Source: Sciscionella sediminilitoris (GTDB taxonomy: Bacteria > Actinomycetota > Actinomycetes > Mycobacteriales > Pseudonocardiaceae). From it: DNA of 64,000 nt. Of the stretch, positions 23,901-31,669 are shown in pieces (the first letter of the stretch is position 1; each line of letters starts with the position of its first letter). The translations under genes and the position numbers were made by a program. The notes beneath the pieces are model-generated. The model searched no databases, was not told the origin of the DNA, and saw only the letters and a program-made list of their open reading frames with translations. The stretch spans positions 186,001 to 250,000 of the forward strand of contig NZ_JALM01000009.1 of assembly GCF_000737195.2 (NCBI RefSeq), read 5' to 3'.

Positions 23901-26436
23901 CGTCCGGCGGCGGCTCCTGCAGCCAGGCGCGCAGCAGGGCGGCGACCGCGCCCGCGTCCGCCGTGGAGCGCTGCTGGGTGAGGAAGATCCGGAACACCGC
24001 GGCCTCGAGCTCGGGGGTGTGCTCGAGCTCAGTGACCCCGTACCGGCTCAGTGCCTTGGCCAGCTTCGCCTGGAACGCCTCCGGCAGTCCGGCCCGTTCC
24101 ACATCCAGGCTCTGCAGATAGGTGTGGAAGTTCTCCCGCGCGCTGTGCACATGGCTTTCCGCGCCGTCCTCCCCGCTCGGCCGGTTGCGGCTCAGCTCGG
24201 CGAGATCGGCGAACACGTCGATGAGCCCGAGTTCCTCGGCGAGCGGGCGCCTGCCCTCGGCGATGGCCGTCTTGCGCGCGTCCAGGTAATCGTCGAGCAC
24301 CCGGCGCTCATCGTGCGGGTCCAGGTCGAAACCGAGCAGCAGGCTGCGCAGGTCCTGCAGGCCGCGCTGCACGCGCTGTTCGGTGGACACCGTCGCCGGT
24401 TCGGCGGGCAGGTCGATCTCGGCCTCGGCGGCGTCTCCGGAATCCTGCTCGTCCTCGTTCTCGGCGAGCGGTTCCAGGCGCAGCAGCGGGGCGCCCGTCT
24501 CGATCTGGCTGCCGACCGAGACCGGGAGTTCGGAGACCTTGGCGTGGAACGGCGCGCGCAGCACCGTTTCCATCTTCATGCTCTCCAGCACCAGCACCGG
24601 TGCCCCGGCCTCGACCTCATCGCCGACCGCGAGCGGGGTGGCGACCACGAGCGCGGGAGCGGGCGAGCGGACCACGCCGCCCTCATCGCGGCTGACCCGG
24701 TGCGTGACCCCGTCCACCTCGACCAGGTGGATCGGCCCGTGCGTGCCGGTGACCAGCCGGAACTGGTGACCGTTGACCGTGATCTGGCCGCTGTGCGCGT
24801 CGAAGCGCTCCAGCTCGGCATCGGCGTGGTGCACCTGCCCACCGGCGGAGATGCCGATCCGGAATCGCTTCTGACCGACCCGGACCACGGTCACCCGGTA
24901 ACCGACGCCGCGGAGCTTGAAGTCCAGCGGGCGGCCGCTTTCCCTGCGCACCTGCGGGCGCCCGCCGAACGCGGTGGACAGCAGCTGCTGGCGGGCAACG
25001 GTCTCCTCGTCGAGGTAGGCCTCGATGGCGGCCGCGGTCAGCGCGATCGCCGAATGCCGCTGACTGACCAGGCGGCCCTCGGCGCGCACCCGGTCGATCC
25101 AGCCGGTGTCCGCGCTGGCGTCGATCACCTCCGGTGCGTCGAGCAGGTCGAGCACGAAGCTCTTGTTGGTGGCGCCGCCGTCGATGATCACCGTGGTCTC
25201 GGCCATCGCGCGGCGCAGCCTGGCCAGTGCCTCGTCCCGGTCCCGGCCGAAGGCGATGATCTTCGCGATCATCGAGTCGAAGTCGGCGGGAATGGTGTCG
25301 CCCTCGGAAACCCCGGTGTCCACCCGGATCCCCGGGCCCGCGGGCAGCGTCAGCTTCGCGATCCGGCCGGGGGCGGGCGCGAAGTCCCGGTCCGGGTCCT
25401 CGGCATTGAGCCGCGCCTCGATCGCGTGCCCGTTCTCGGGCGGATGCGGACCGGAGAGCTTGCCCCCGGAGGCCACGTGCAGCTGCAGCTTGACCAGATC
25501 GGTGCTCGTGGTGAGCTCGGTGATCGGGTGCTCGACCTGCAGGCGGGTGTTCACCTCGAGGAAGGCGAACAGCTTCTCCCCGGGGTGGTACAGGAACTCC
25601 ACGGTGGCCGCGCCCCGGTACCCGACCGCGACGGCGAGCCGCTCGGCCGAGGACTTCAGCTCGGCGGTCTGTTCCTCGCCGAGCACCGGGGAGGCGGACT
25701 CCTCGATGATCTTCTGGTTGCGCCGCTGCACCGAGCAGTCCCGCACGCCGAGCGCCATGGCGGTGCCCTGACCGTCCGCGATGACCTGGACCTCCACGTG
25801 CCGGGCCCCGGTGACCAGCCGTTCGAGGAACACCACCCCGGAACCGAAGGCGCGCAGCGCTTCGGAGCTGGTGCGCTCATAGGCATCGGCGAGGTCCTCG
25901 GCACTGGTGACCTTGCGGATCCCGCGCCCGCCGCCGCCCGCGCTCGCCTTGAGCATCAGCGGGTAGCCGATCCGGTCCCCGGCCTGCACCGCCTCCTCCA
26001 GGCTGGCGACCTCACCGCGGCTCCACGGGGCGACCGGGACACCGACCTCCTCGGCGATCAGCTTGGCGCCGATCTTGTCGCCGAGTTTGCGCATCGCCTC
26101 GGCGCTCGGCCCGATGAACGTGACCCCGATTTCCTCGCAGACATCGGCGAAGGCCGGGTCCTCGGCGACGAAACCCCAGCCGACCCAGGCCGCGTCCGCC
26201 CCGGTGTCCACCAGCGCTTGCTTGAGTACCGCGTGGTCGAGGTACGGCCGCGCCGAAGCCGGGCCGAGCGAGTAGGCCAGATCCGCCTCCCGCACGAAGG
26301 TCGCCGAACGGTCCGCGTCGGTGTAGAGCGCGACCGTCTCGATCCGCGTCCCGGTTTCCGCACGGAGATCCCGGACGGCGTGGATGAGCCGCATCGCGGC
26401 TTCCCCACGGTTGACGATTGCGACACGCTTGAACAC
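20962..26436 (-). CDS. Single-chain multidomain biotin-dependent acyl-CoA carboxylase
   Basis: An 1824-residue protein that carries all parts of a biotin carboxylase/carboxyltransferase. Residues 1-450: biotin carboxylase, with RVAIVNRGEAAMR, the ATP-grasp loop KASAGGGGRGIRKV and EVNTRLQVEHP near 292. Residues about 590-655: biotin carrier domain, with the biotinylated Lys621 in ESMKMET. Residues about 690-1200: central linker region. Residues about 1250-1820: N and C carboxyltransferase domains (GINVGAQPYWNAEATML near 1420; GGAFVVFSKALNPNM near 1700). The layout resembles eukaryotic ACC and the bacterial single-chain group called YCC. Substrate unknown; acetyl-CoA or a longer acyl-CoA is likely. 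Start GTG 26436 follows GGAGG; an in-frame upstream extension lacks coding features. Confidence 0.88.
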   Translation of the reverse strand: MFKRVAIVNRGEAAMRLIHAVRDLRAETGTRIETVALYTDADRSATFVREADLAYSLGPASARPYLDHAVLKQALVDTGADAAWVGWGFVAEDPAFADVCEEIGVTFIGPSAEAMRKLGDKIGAKLIAEEVGVPVAPWSRGEVASLEEAVQAGDRIGYPLMLKASAGGGGRGIRKVTSAEDLADAYERTSSEALRAFGSGVVFLERLVTGARHVEVQVIADGQGTAMALGVRDCSVQRRNQKIIEESASPVLGEEQTAELKSSAERLAVAVGYRGAATVEFLYHPGEKLFAFLEVNTRLQVEHPITELTTSTDLVKLQLHVASGGKLSGPHPPENGHAIEARLNAEDPDRDFAPAPGRIAKLTLPAGPGIRVDTGVSEGDTIPADFDSMIAKIIAFGRDRDEALARLRRAMAETTVIIDGGATNKSFVLDLLDAPEVIDASADTGWIDRVRAEGRLVSQRHSAIALTAAAIEAYLDEETVARQQLLSTAFGGRPQVRRESGRPLDFKLRGVGYRVTVVRVGQKRFRIGISAGGQVHHADAELERFDAHSGQITVNGHQFRLVTGTHGPIHLVEVDGVTHRVSRDEGGVVRSPAPALVVATPLAVGDEVEAGAPVLVLESMKMETVLRAPFHAKVSELPVSVGSQIETGAPLLRLEPLAENEDEQDSGDAAEAEIDLPAEPATVSTEQRVQRGLQDLRSLLLGFDLDPHDERRVLDDYLDARKTAIAEGRRPLAEELGLIDVFADLAELSRNRPSGEDGAESHVHSARENFHTYLQSLDVERAGLPEAFQAKLAKALSRYGVTELEHTPELEAAVFRIFLTQQRSTADAGAVAALLRAWLQEPPPDESLREPAGLALERLVSATQARFPAVSDLARGLVFAWFGQPLLRRIRARVYADVRRHLRHLDANPEAPDRAERIAEMVRSTEPLVRLLGQRLVRRDAAHLDNTVMLEVLTRRYYGNKGLTNLQVSQNAGATFVAAEYPGARVVSSAVSFDGLGDALRGLAELAGTGAAIDADIYLSWENQPQDSDAAVAALHEVIGAHPLPDRVRRLTTTVAGSGGAVMHHHFTFRPSTTGMSEERLIRGLHPYIAQRMQLERLSKFDLTRLPSSDEEVYLFQCVARENPADDRLVAFAQVRDLTELREQDGRLIALPTAEDTIDACLDSIRRAQSRRGDPKKRFNTNRIVVYVWPPSDITRAELERITERVLPTTAGAGLEEILFIARQRDAGTGELTKIAVRVRFDATGRAELDVGAPSNDPVEPLDDYRQKVLRASSRNTVYPYELTGLLGEFTEHDLDENGALVPVDRPRGRNSAAIVAGIVSTATERHPEGVRRVILLGDPTKSLGALSEPECSRVIAALDLAERLQLPLEWYALSAGARISMSSGTENMDWVAAALKRIVEFTQSGGEINIVVAGINVGAQPYWNAEATMLMHTKGILVMTPDSAMVLTGKESLDFSGGVSAEDNFGIGGYDRVMGPNGQAQYWAPNLAAARDVLLSHYDHTYVCPGEDGPRRAGSTDPVDRDVSDYPHAVVGSEFTSVGQIFSAEHNPDRKKPFDIRTVMRALSDQDHPVLERWAGMADADTAAVQDVHLGGRPVCLLGIESRAVPRRGFPPTDGPDTYTAGTLFPRSSKKAARAINGASGNRPLVVLANLSGFDGSPESMRKLQLEYGAEIGRAIVNFSGPIVFCVISRYHGGAFVVFSKALNPNMTVLALEGSFASVLGGAPAAAVVFSGEVNKRIANDPRVTELQARIGAAGGAERATLNSQLAEVQANVRAEKLGEVAAEFDRVHSIQRAVDVGSVDAIVSVAQLRPRIIEAIEQGLRR

Positions 26437-26466
26437 CGGCTGATCCTCCCGAAACGACACACGTAG

Positions 26467-26498
26467 CAGGCGAGGTCCGGGTCTCGGATCCTCGCCTG
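26467..26498. promoter_or_regulatory. Inverted repeat upstream of the carboxylase gene
   Basis: CAGGCGAGG-N14-CCTCGCCTG, perfect 9-bp arms, lies 31 bp before the carboxylase start. It could be an operator for a lipid-responsive regulator or a leader hairpin. No gene was recognised in 26437-26689. Confidence 0.4.
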
Positions 26499-26689
26499 TA
26501 CCTCGATCCCAAGCCTGCCCCGTTACCGGGCGGTACACCATGTCCGGCTCGACGCATGCCGAGGCCGTGCCGTTGTGGGAACCCGCCAAAAAGACGGTCC
26601 AGGCCACATCGCGGGAAGGTCTACCACAGTGCCCGGACTCGAACGCGTCCGCCCTGAGGATTTGTCGGGGGCGGCCAGTGTTCCCGGAA

Positions 26690-29600
26690 TCACGCGGCGA
26701 GCAGCCGTTGGAGCCGGTTGCTGCCGGGGATGTGCCCGGATTCGTGCCAGAAGGTGCTCGCCCGATCGCGAGCGGTGGCCGCGGCGCCGGGTTCACCGAG
26801 CTTGGTGAGCGCGGCGGCGAGGGTGCCGTCCGCCTCGGCGCACAGCACGCGGTAGCCGTGTTCCCCGGCCCATTCCGCCGCCTGCCCGGCGAGGTCCGCC
26901 GCGCTGCCGGGTTCGGCCGTGGCCAGTGCCGTCTCCGCGAGCCAGAGTCGTGCGCTCGCACCGAGGTAGCCGAATCCGGCGGCATCGCTGATCCGGCGCG
27001 CCTGACGCAGTCGCGATTCGGCGAGGGCGAACCTGCCGAGACCGGTTTCCGCCCTGCCGAGTGCGATGAGTGCCGTGGCGTGCATGAGTCTGTCGTCCTC
27101 CGCGGCGGCGAGTTCCCAGGCGCGTTCCGCTTCGGCGCGGGCCGGTTCGAACGCACCGGTCTCGGTGTGGATCCTGCTGAGCGTGAGCAGGACGTGCACG
27201 CCACCGAGCTTGGCGCCGAGCCCGGCGAGCAGTTCGCCCGCCAGTTGGACGTGTTCGACCGCCCGGCCGGACTCGCCGAGCGCGTGCAGCGCGAGGCCGA
27301 GCTCGTTGTGATTCGCCGCTTCCCAGAAGACGAGCCGGTGTTCGGCGGCTATCTCCAGTCCCGTGCGGTGGCTTCGCTCGGCTTCGTGCAGCCTGCCGAG
27401 GTTGTGGTACAGCGAACCGAGCGAACTCAGTGCCGCGCTGTGCCCGGCCGGATTGCTCACCTCGCGGTTCAGCTCCACCGCGCCGACGGTGTGCTCGACC
27501 GCCTCGATGAGCCTGCCGGTCCATTCGAGCGCGTTGCCGAGGTTGATCTGTGCGGCAGCCTCGCATTCCCGCCAGCGCTGCGCGCGTCCGGCGGTGACGG
27601 CCGCGCGCAGGTGGTGGATGCCGTGTTCGTGCTCCCCGGACCGGAAATACGCCTCGCCGAACCGCAGCCGCAGGAACGCGGCGACCGAGTGCGCCCCGCT
27701 GCGCTGTGCCCGTTCCAGGATGGCGGGAGCGGCCCCGAGCCACTGCGCCTGATGACCGTTCGTGGAGACGTAACCGCTGATCACCTCGGCGAGATTCCAC
27801 GCGATCTCGTACGGACCCGTCGTGGCGACGGCGATGAGGTTGCCGAGCTCGGTGCTCAGCCACGCCCGCGCGGCCGTACTGTCCACAAAGGACATCGCGT
27901 ACTCGCTCGCCTTCGGGCTGTCGACCGGCAGCCGGACCGCGCCCGCGCGGTCCACCGGCCACGCCGCTTCGGCGGTCGTCAGATAGAACCGGCCGAGCCG
28001 CTCGCGCGCCCGGGCCCGCCCGAGCTCGTCCTCCTCGGTGTGCGCCCGGCAGGCAGCATAGGAGCGGACGAGGTCGTGCATGCGGTACCGGCCCCTGCTG
28101 TGGGATTCGAGCAGGTGCGCCGCGGCGAGCCGGTCGAGCAGGCGATTCGCCTCGGCCACCGGGATCCCGGCGAGCGCGGCGGTCGCTTCCGGAGTGCAGT
28201 CCTCGCCGGGGATCAGGCCGAGCAGCCGGAATAGCCGCCGGGACGACGGTTCGAGCGCGAGATACGAGAGCGCGAACGTGGCCGCCACCGGACTTTCCTC
28301 GGCGCCGTCCAGTACGAGACCGCCGATCGGGTCCGTTGTGGACAGTTCGGCCGCGACATCCCCGAGTGTGCCGCGCGGTTGTGCGAGTGCCTTGGCCGCC
28401 GCGATTCGCATCGCGAGCGGGAGACCGTCGCAGAGCCGGGTGAGTTCGCGCGCCGCGTCCGGTTCCTCGGCCACCGCTTCGGCGCCGAGTACTCGGCGCA
28501 ACAGTCCGTGTGACTCCACTTCGGACAGTGGGCCGAGCGCGATGGTGCGGGCCCCGGCGCGGGCCACCAGTTCACCGAGGCGGTTGCGGCTGGTCACCAC
28601 GGCGGCCCCGGAAGGCGGAAGCAGCGGGAGTACCTGGGCGGTGTCGCGCGCATTGTCGAGCAGCACGAACATTTCGCGGTCCGCGATGGTGGAGCGGTAC
28701 AGCCGGACCTGATCGTCGAGGTTCGCGGGAATCGCTCGCGGATCGACCCCGAGTCCCCGCAGCAGCTGCGCCATCGCCACGACCGGGGTGAGCGGTTCGT
28801 GTTCGGCGTCGTAGCCGCGCAGGTCGAGATAGAGCTGCCCATCCGGAAACCTGCCGCGCACCGAATGCGCCCAGTGCACGGCGAGCGCGGTCTTGCCGAT
28901 CCCGCCGGTCCCGCTGAGCACCCACAGTCCGGTGCCGTCCTCGGCGAGCTGGGCATCCAGGACGGCGAGTTGTTCGGTCCGCCCGGTGAACCCGCGCACC
29001 CGCGCGGGCAGTTCGGCGGGGCGGATGGGATGGATCGGCGGGGTGCCCGGGTTCTCCGGTTCGCCGCCGAGGACACTCGCCTGTATCGCGCGCAGTTCCG
29101 CTCCGGGCTCGATGCCGAGTTCGGCGCGCAGGCGGTCGCGGGTCTCCCGGTACACGGCCAGTGCCGCGGTGGCTTGCCCGTTGCGCCACAGGGCCCGCAT
29201 GAGCAGTCCGCGCAGCCGCTCCCGGAACGGATGACGACCGGTCGCCGTGCGTAGTTCGCCGAGTATCGCCGCGTGGTTCCCGGCGGCGAGCTCGGCCTCG
29301 AAACACTCCTCGAGGGCGACCAGCCGTCGCTGTTCGAGCGCGGGTAGTTCGGCACCGGAGAGGGTGTCGGTGGTACCGCCGAGTGCTTCGCCGTCCCACA
29401 GTGCCAGCGCCCTGCGCAGGCATTCGGCCGCCGCGGTGTGCTCGCCCGCCGCCTGATGGACCTTTGCCTGGTCCGCCAATCGGTCGAAGCGGTGCAGGTC
29501 GAGTTCCCCGGTCCGTACCGCGATGCGATACCCGGCCGGTTCCCTGCCGATCACCTCTTTGCCGAGGCTCTTGCGCAGTTCCGAGATGTACACCTGCAGC

Positions 29601-29800
29601 CTGCCGCGGATGCTCGGCGGCGGTTGCTCGCCCCAGACCAGGTCGAACAGCTGTGTTTCGGGTACGACCTGGTTCGCGCGCAACAGCAGCGCCGCGAGCA
29701 CCGAGCGCTGTTTCGGTCCGCCGAGCCGAATCGGGCCCGCCGGGCCGTCCGCGCCGACGGGGCCGAGCAGCCGATAGCGCGGAGGTTCGGCGGCGAACAT
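26690..29800 (-). CDS. AfsR/SARP-family regulator (OmpR-type HTH, BTAD, NB-ARC, TPR)
   Basis: A 1036-residue regulator. Residues 1-95 are a winged helix of the OmpR type (LGGPKQRSVLAALLLRANQVV ... GRLQVYISELRKSLG). Residues 100-245 are the bacterial transcriptional activation domain (GELDLHRFDRLADQAK). Residues about 270-560 are the NB-ARC ATPase with P-loop GTGGIGKT near 297, FVLLDNARD and GLPLAMRIAAA. The last 350 residues are tetratricopeptide-like repeats. Relatives activate secondary metabolism or secretion genes after ATP-dependent assembly. Its target here is unknown. It lies upstream of the carboxylase and downstream of the type-VII-like trio, all leftward, but each seems separately transcribed. 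Confidence 0.93.
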   Translation of the reverse strand: MFAAEPPRYRLLGPVGADGPAGPIRLGGPKQRSVLAALLLRANQVVPETQLFDLVWGEQPPPSIRGRLQVYISELRKSLGKEVIGREPAGYRIAVRTGELDLHRFDRLADQAKVHQAAGEHTAAAECLRRALALWDGEALGGTTDTLSGAELPALEQRRLVALEECFEAELAAGNHAAILGELRTATGRHPFRERLRGLLMRALWRNGQATAALAVYRETRDRLRAELGIEPGAELRAIQASVLGGEPENPGTPPIHPIRPAELPARVRGFTGRTEQLAVLDAQLAEDGTGLWVLSGTGGIGKTALAVHWAHSVRGRFPDGQLYLDLRGYDAEHEPLTPVVAMAQLLRGLGVDPRAIPANLDDQVRLYRSTIADREMFVLLDNARDTAQVLPLLPPSGAAVVTSRNRLGELVARAGARTIALGPLSEVESHGLLRRVLGAEAVAEEPDAARELTRLCDGLPLAMRIAAAKALAQPRGTLGDVAAELSTTDPIGGLVLDGAEESPVAATFALSYLALEPSSRRLFRLLGLIPGEDCTPEATAALAGIPVAEANRLLDRLAAAHLLESHSRGRYRMHDLVRSYAACRAHTEEDELGRARARERLGRFYLTTAEAAWPVDRAGAVRLPVDSPKASEYAMSFVDSTAARAWLSTELGNLIAVATTGPYEIAWNLAEVISGYVSTNGHQAQWLGAAPAILERAQRSGAHSVAAFLRLRFGEAYFRSGEHEHGIHHLRAAVTAGRAQRWRECEAAAQINLGNALEWTGRLIEAVEHTVGAVELNREVSNPAGHSAALSSLGSLYHNLGRLHEAERSHRTGLEIAAEHRLVFWEAANHNELGLALHALGESGRAVEHVQLAGELLAGLGAKLGGVHVLLTLSRIHTETGAFEPARAEAERAWELAAAEDDRLMHATALIALGRAETGLGRFALAESRLRQARRISDAAGFGYLGASARLWLAETALATAEPGSAADLAGQAAEWAGEHGYRVLCAEADGTLAAALTKLGEPGAAATARDRASTFWHESGHIPGSNRLQRLLAA

Positions 29801-29906
29801 GGGACCTCGATTCGTGTTCCGGAACGACCCGGCCTTGGACGTGGCACCGCGCCGTGCGGTTCCGTCGAACCGAGGTCGTCAGGAATGCGAGGAAAGTCCC
29901 GATTTC

Positions 29907-30812
29907 TCAGGTATGGATACCGTTCGCGGATTCCTGGTCCGAACCTTGCGGATTCTTCGGCTCCGCGACGAGGTCCTTGTGCGAAGCTCGGTGTTCCACC
30001 CGTTCGGCGCCGGGGGATCGGGAGGAGAAATCGTCCGGATCGAACCGTTTGTCGGTCACCAGTGTGGGGCGGGGCGGACGCAGCGTCGCGTCGTTGGCGA
30101 GAATGTTCTGCTCGGTGATCCTGAAAGCCCGGGCGATGCGGTCCATTTCCGCGGTGGTCTTGTTGTGGAGATCGTCGAGAGCTTCGGCGAACGACTCCAG
30201 CACCTCGTGTTTTCCCTTGACGCCGCGCCATTGCAGAGCCGTGCTCAGCTCCACGGAGAACAGGGTGACCGCGGCGCTCACGGCGGAATTCGTCGGGGTC
30301 AGTATCGCGGTGACGATCTGCAGCTTGGTGGACTGCTCGGTGAGCTCGGCTTTGTCCAGCCCGGTCGCGGCCGTGTCCATGGCGGTGTGAAAGTCCTGCT
30401 TCATCGCCTTGAGCAGCTTGTTGTAGTTTTCCAGGATCGTCTGCTGATCGGTCAGCAGTAGTTCCATCAGGTGGACCGCATCGCGCATCGTTTCCAGATA
30501 GCGCCGGAATCCCGTCGCCGCGTCACCCTGCCAGGCGGCGAGGGTCTCGACCGTATCGTCCAGCCCGCTTTCCCGATGCCTGGCGACCGCGAGCCTGGCC
30601 CGGTGCACGAACTCCGCCATGGTCGCGCTGGCCTCGAAGTCCTCGGGTACCGCGAACCGCATGATCGACCGGTGCAGCCGGTCGGGCAGGGAAAGCTGGC
30701 CGACCGGGACCAGCTCGGAAGTGACCACTTCGTGCGCGGTTCTGCGCCACTCATCGGCCCAGGCCTCGACTTCTGCCGGCCAGGAGGCGCCGATCGGAAC
30801 GAGTACGCCCAT
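29907..30812 (-). CDS. Large WXG100-like, helical protein of a type-VII-like trio
   Basis: A 301-residue, mainly alpha-helical protein. Residues about 80-135 have the WXG-type turn AAWQGDAATGFRRYLETM between two long helices; two further helices and a hydrophobic segment (IVTAILTPTNSAVSAAVTLFS) follow, then a disordered acidic tail. This is the layout of large WXG100 or PPE-like substrates. It is the last of three leftward genes (YbaB-like, EspC-like, this one) commonly found together in mycolata and Pseudonocardiales. No ESX machinery is in the window. Role unknown, secretion inferred. Confidence 0.65.
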   Translation of the reverse strand: MGVLVPIGASWPAEVEAWADEWRRTAHEVVTSELVPVGQLSLPDRLHRSIMRFAVPEDFEASATMAEFVHRARLAVARHRESGLDDTVETLAAWQGDAATGFRRYLETMRDAVHLMELLLTDQQTILENYNKLLKAMKQDFHTAMDTAATGLDKAELTEQSTKLQIVTAILTPTNSAVSAAVTLFSVELSTALQWRGVKGKHEVLESFAEALDDLHNKTTAEMDRIARAFRITEQNILANDATLRPPRPTLVTDKRFDPDDFSSRSPGAERVEHRASHKDLVAEPKNPQGSDQESANGIHT

Positions 30813-30829
30813 GATTGTCTACCTCCGCG

Positions 30830-31156
30830 TCATCGCTGGTGCTTGTGCAGTGCTTCGGCCGAATCGCGTTCGGCGGCGGCATACCGCTTGGCGACCTCCA
30901 GGATCGCCTCCCTGCCGAGGTCGAGGTTCTCGTGATCGTCGTGCAGCAGCTTGATCAGCGCCTCCGTGGTGAGCTGCCATCCGGTCATGGCGCGGGCACA
31001 CAGGTCCGGGTTGTGCGAACGGAACGCCGCGTTCTCCTCCTCGGTGGCCTTGATCAGCTGCCGTCGCGCTTCCTCCAGGTCGTCGAGCGCCTTGGGCAGG
31101 TCGCTCTTGCCCGCATGGCGCAGATCCTCGACGTCGGCGTGGAATCCGTTGCTCAT
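30830..31156 (-). CDS. Small helical ESX/EspC-like protein
   Basis: A 108-residue, all-helical, highly charged protein beginning SNGFHADVEDLRHAGKSDLPKALDDL, matching the size and N-terminus of actinobacterial WXG100/EspC-like secreted proteins; a degenerate turn MTGWQL is near residue 58. It starts right after the YbaB-like stop and is 17 bp upstream of the large WXG-like gene, so it may dimerise with that product. Family assignment is tentative. Confidence 0.6.
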   Translation of the reverse strand: MSNGFHADVEDLRHAGKSDLPKALDDLEEARRQLIKATEEENAAFRSHNPDLCARAMTGWQLTTEALIKLLHDDHENLDLGREAILEVAKRYAAAERDSAEALHKHQR

Positions 31157-31157
31157 C

Positions 31158-31586
31158 TCACCACTCCCTGCGCAGTACGGTCAGGGGCAGCGCATCCAGG
31201 TCCGCCGGTTCGGGCTCGGGTTCCGCGTACGGTGCGAATTCCTGCCGCCAGGCGAACCGGTCCTGCAGATAGGTGTTGCCGCCGAACGGGCGCAGCAGTT
31301 CGGCGGCCTGCTGTGCCGCGGTGCGCTGTGCCTCGGCGTAGGTCCGCAGTACCGCCTCGGCGATCCGGTCCGGTGTCATTTTCCTGACCTGTTCGCCGAG
31401 CCGCAGCTCGGTCAGCACCCCGTCGACGTTCACCGCGAGGTGCACCGCGCCGTCCGGGGAATCGCCCTCGACCGAGATCGCGGGCAGCTCCTTGCTCAGT
31501 ACGTCCTTGGTGGCCTGCGCGTTCTCACGGACCTGTGCGAGCTTCTGCCACGCGGCATCCATCCGCGCGGCCTCGTCGTCTGTCAT
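31158..31586 (-). CDS. YbaB/EbfC-family nucleoid-associated-like protein
   Basis: A 142-residue protein with the YbaB fold: long N-terminal helix (DAAWQKLAQVRENAQATKDVLSKE) and a beta segment (ISVEGDSPDGAVHLAVNVDGVLTELRLGE) followed by a second helix and a Pro/Glu-rich tail. ATG 31586 has GGAGGA upstream. Variants of YbaB are regularly linked to WXG100-like genes in actinomycetes; whether they bind DNA or act as chaperones is not known. Confidence 0.75.
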   Translation of the reverse strand: MTDDEAARMDAAWQKLAQVRENAQATKDVLSKELPAISVEGDSPDGAVHLAVNVDGVLTELRLGEQVRKMTPDRIAEAVLRTYAEAQRTAAQQAAELLRPFGGNTYLQDRFAWRQEFAPYAEPEPEPADLDALPLTVLRREW

Positions 31587-31669
31587 CGCCGTCCTCCTGG
31601 TCGCCCCTTACCCGGCCAGTCTCGGCCGCGGGACTTCCGAACGGCTTCGCACGCGCTTCCCGGGGAGTA

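Noticed and set aside
26630-26665. tRNA-like T-arm (GTTCGAGTCC) on the minus strand
   Set aside because: The loop would be eight bases and no acceptor, D- or anticodon arm can be folded around it.
26437-27204. In-frame N-terminal extension of the carboxylase by 256 residues
   Set aside because: The extension is Arg/Pro/Ser-rich and non-homologous, overlaps a hairpin, and a GTG with good Shine-Dalgarno stands exactly before the biotin-carboxylase domain.
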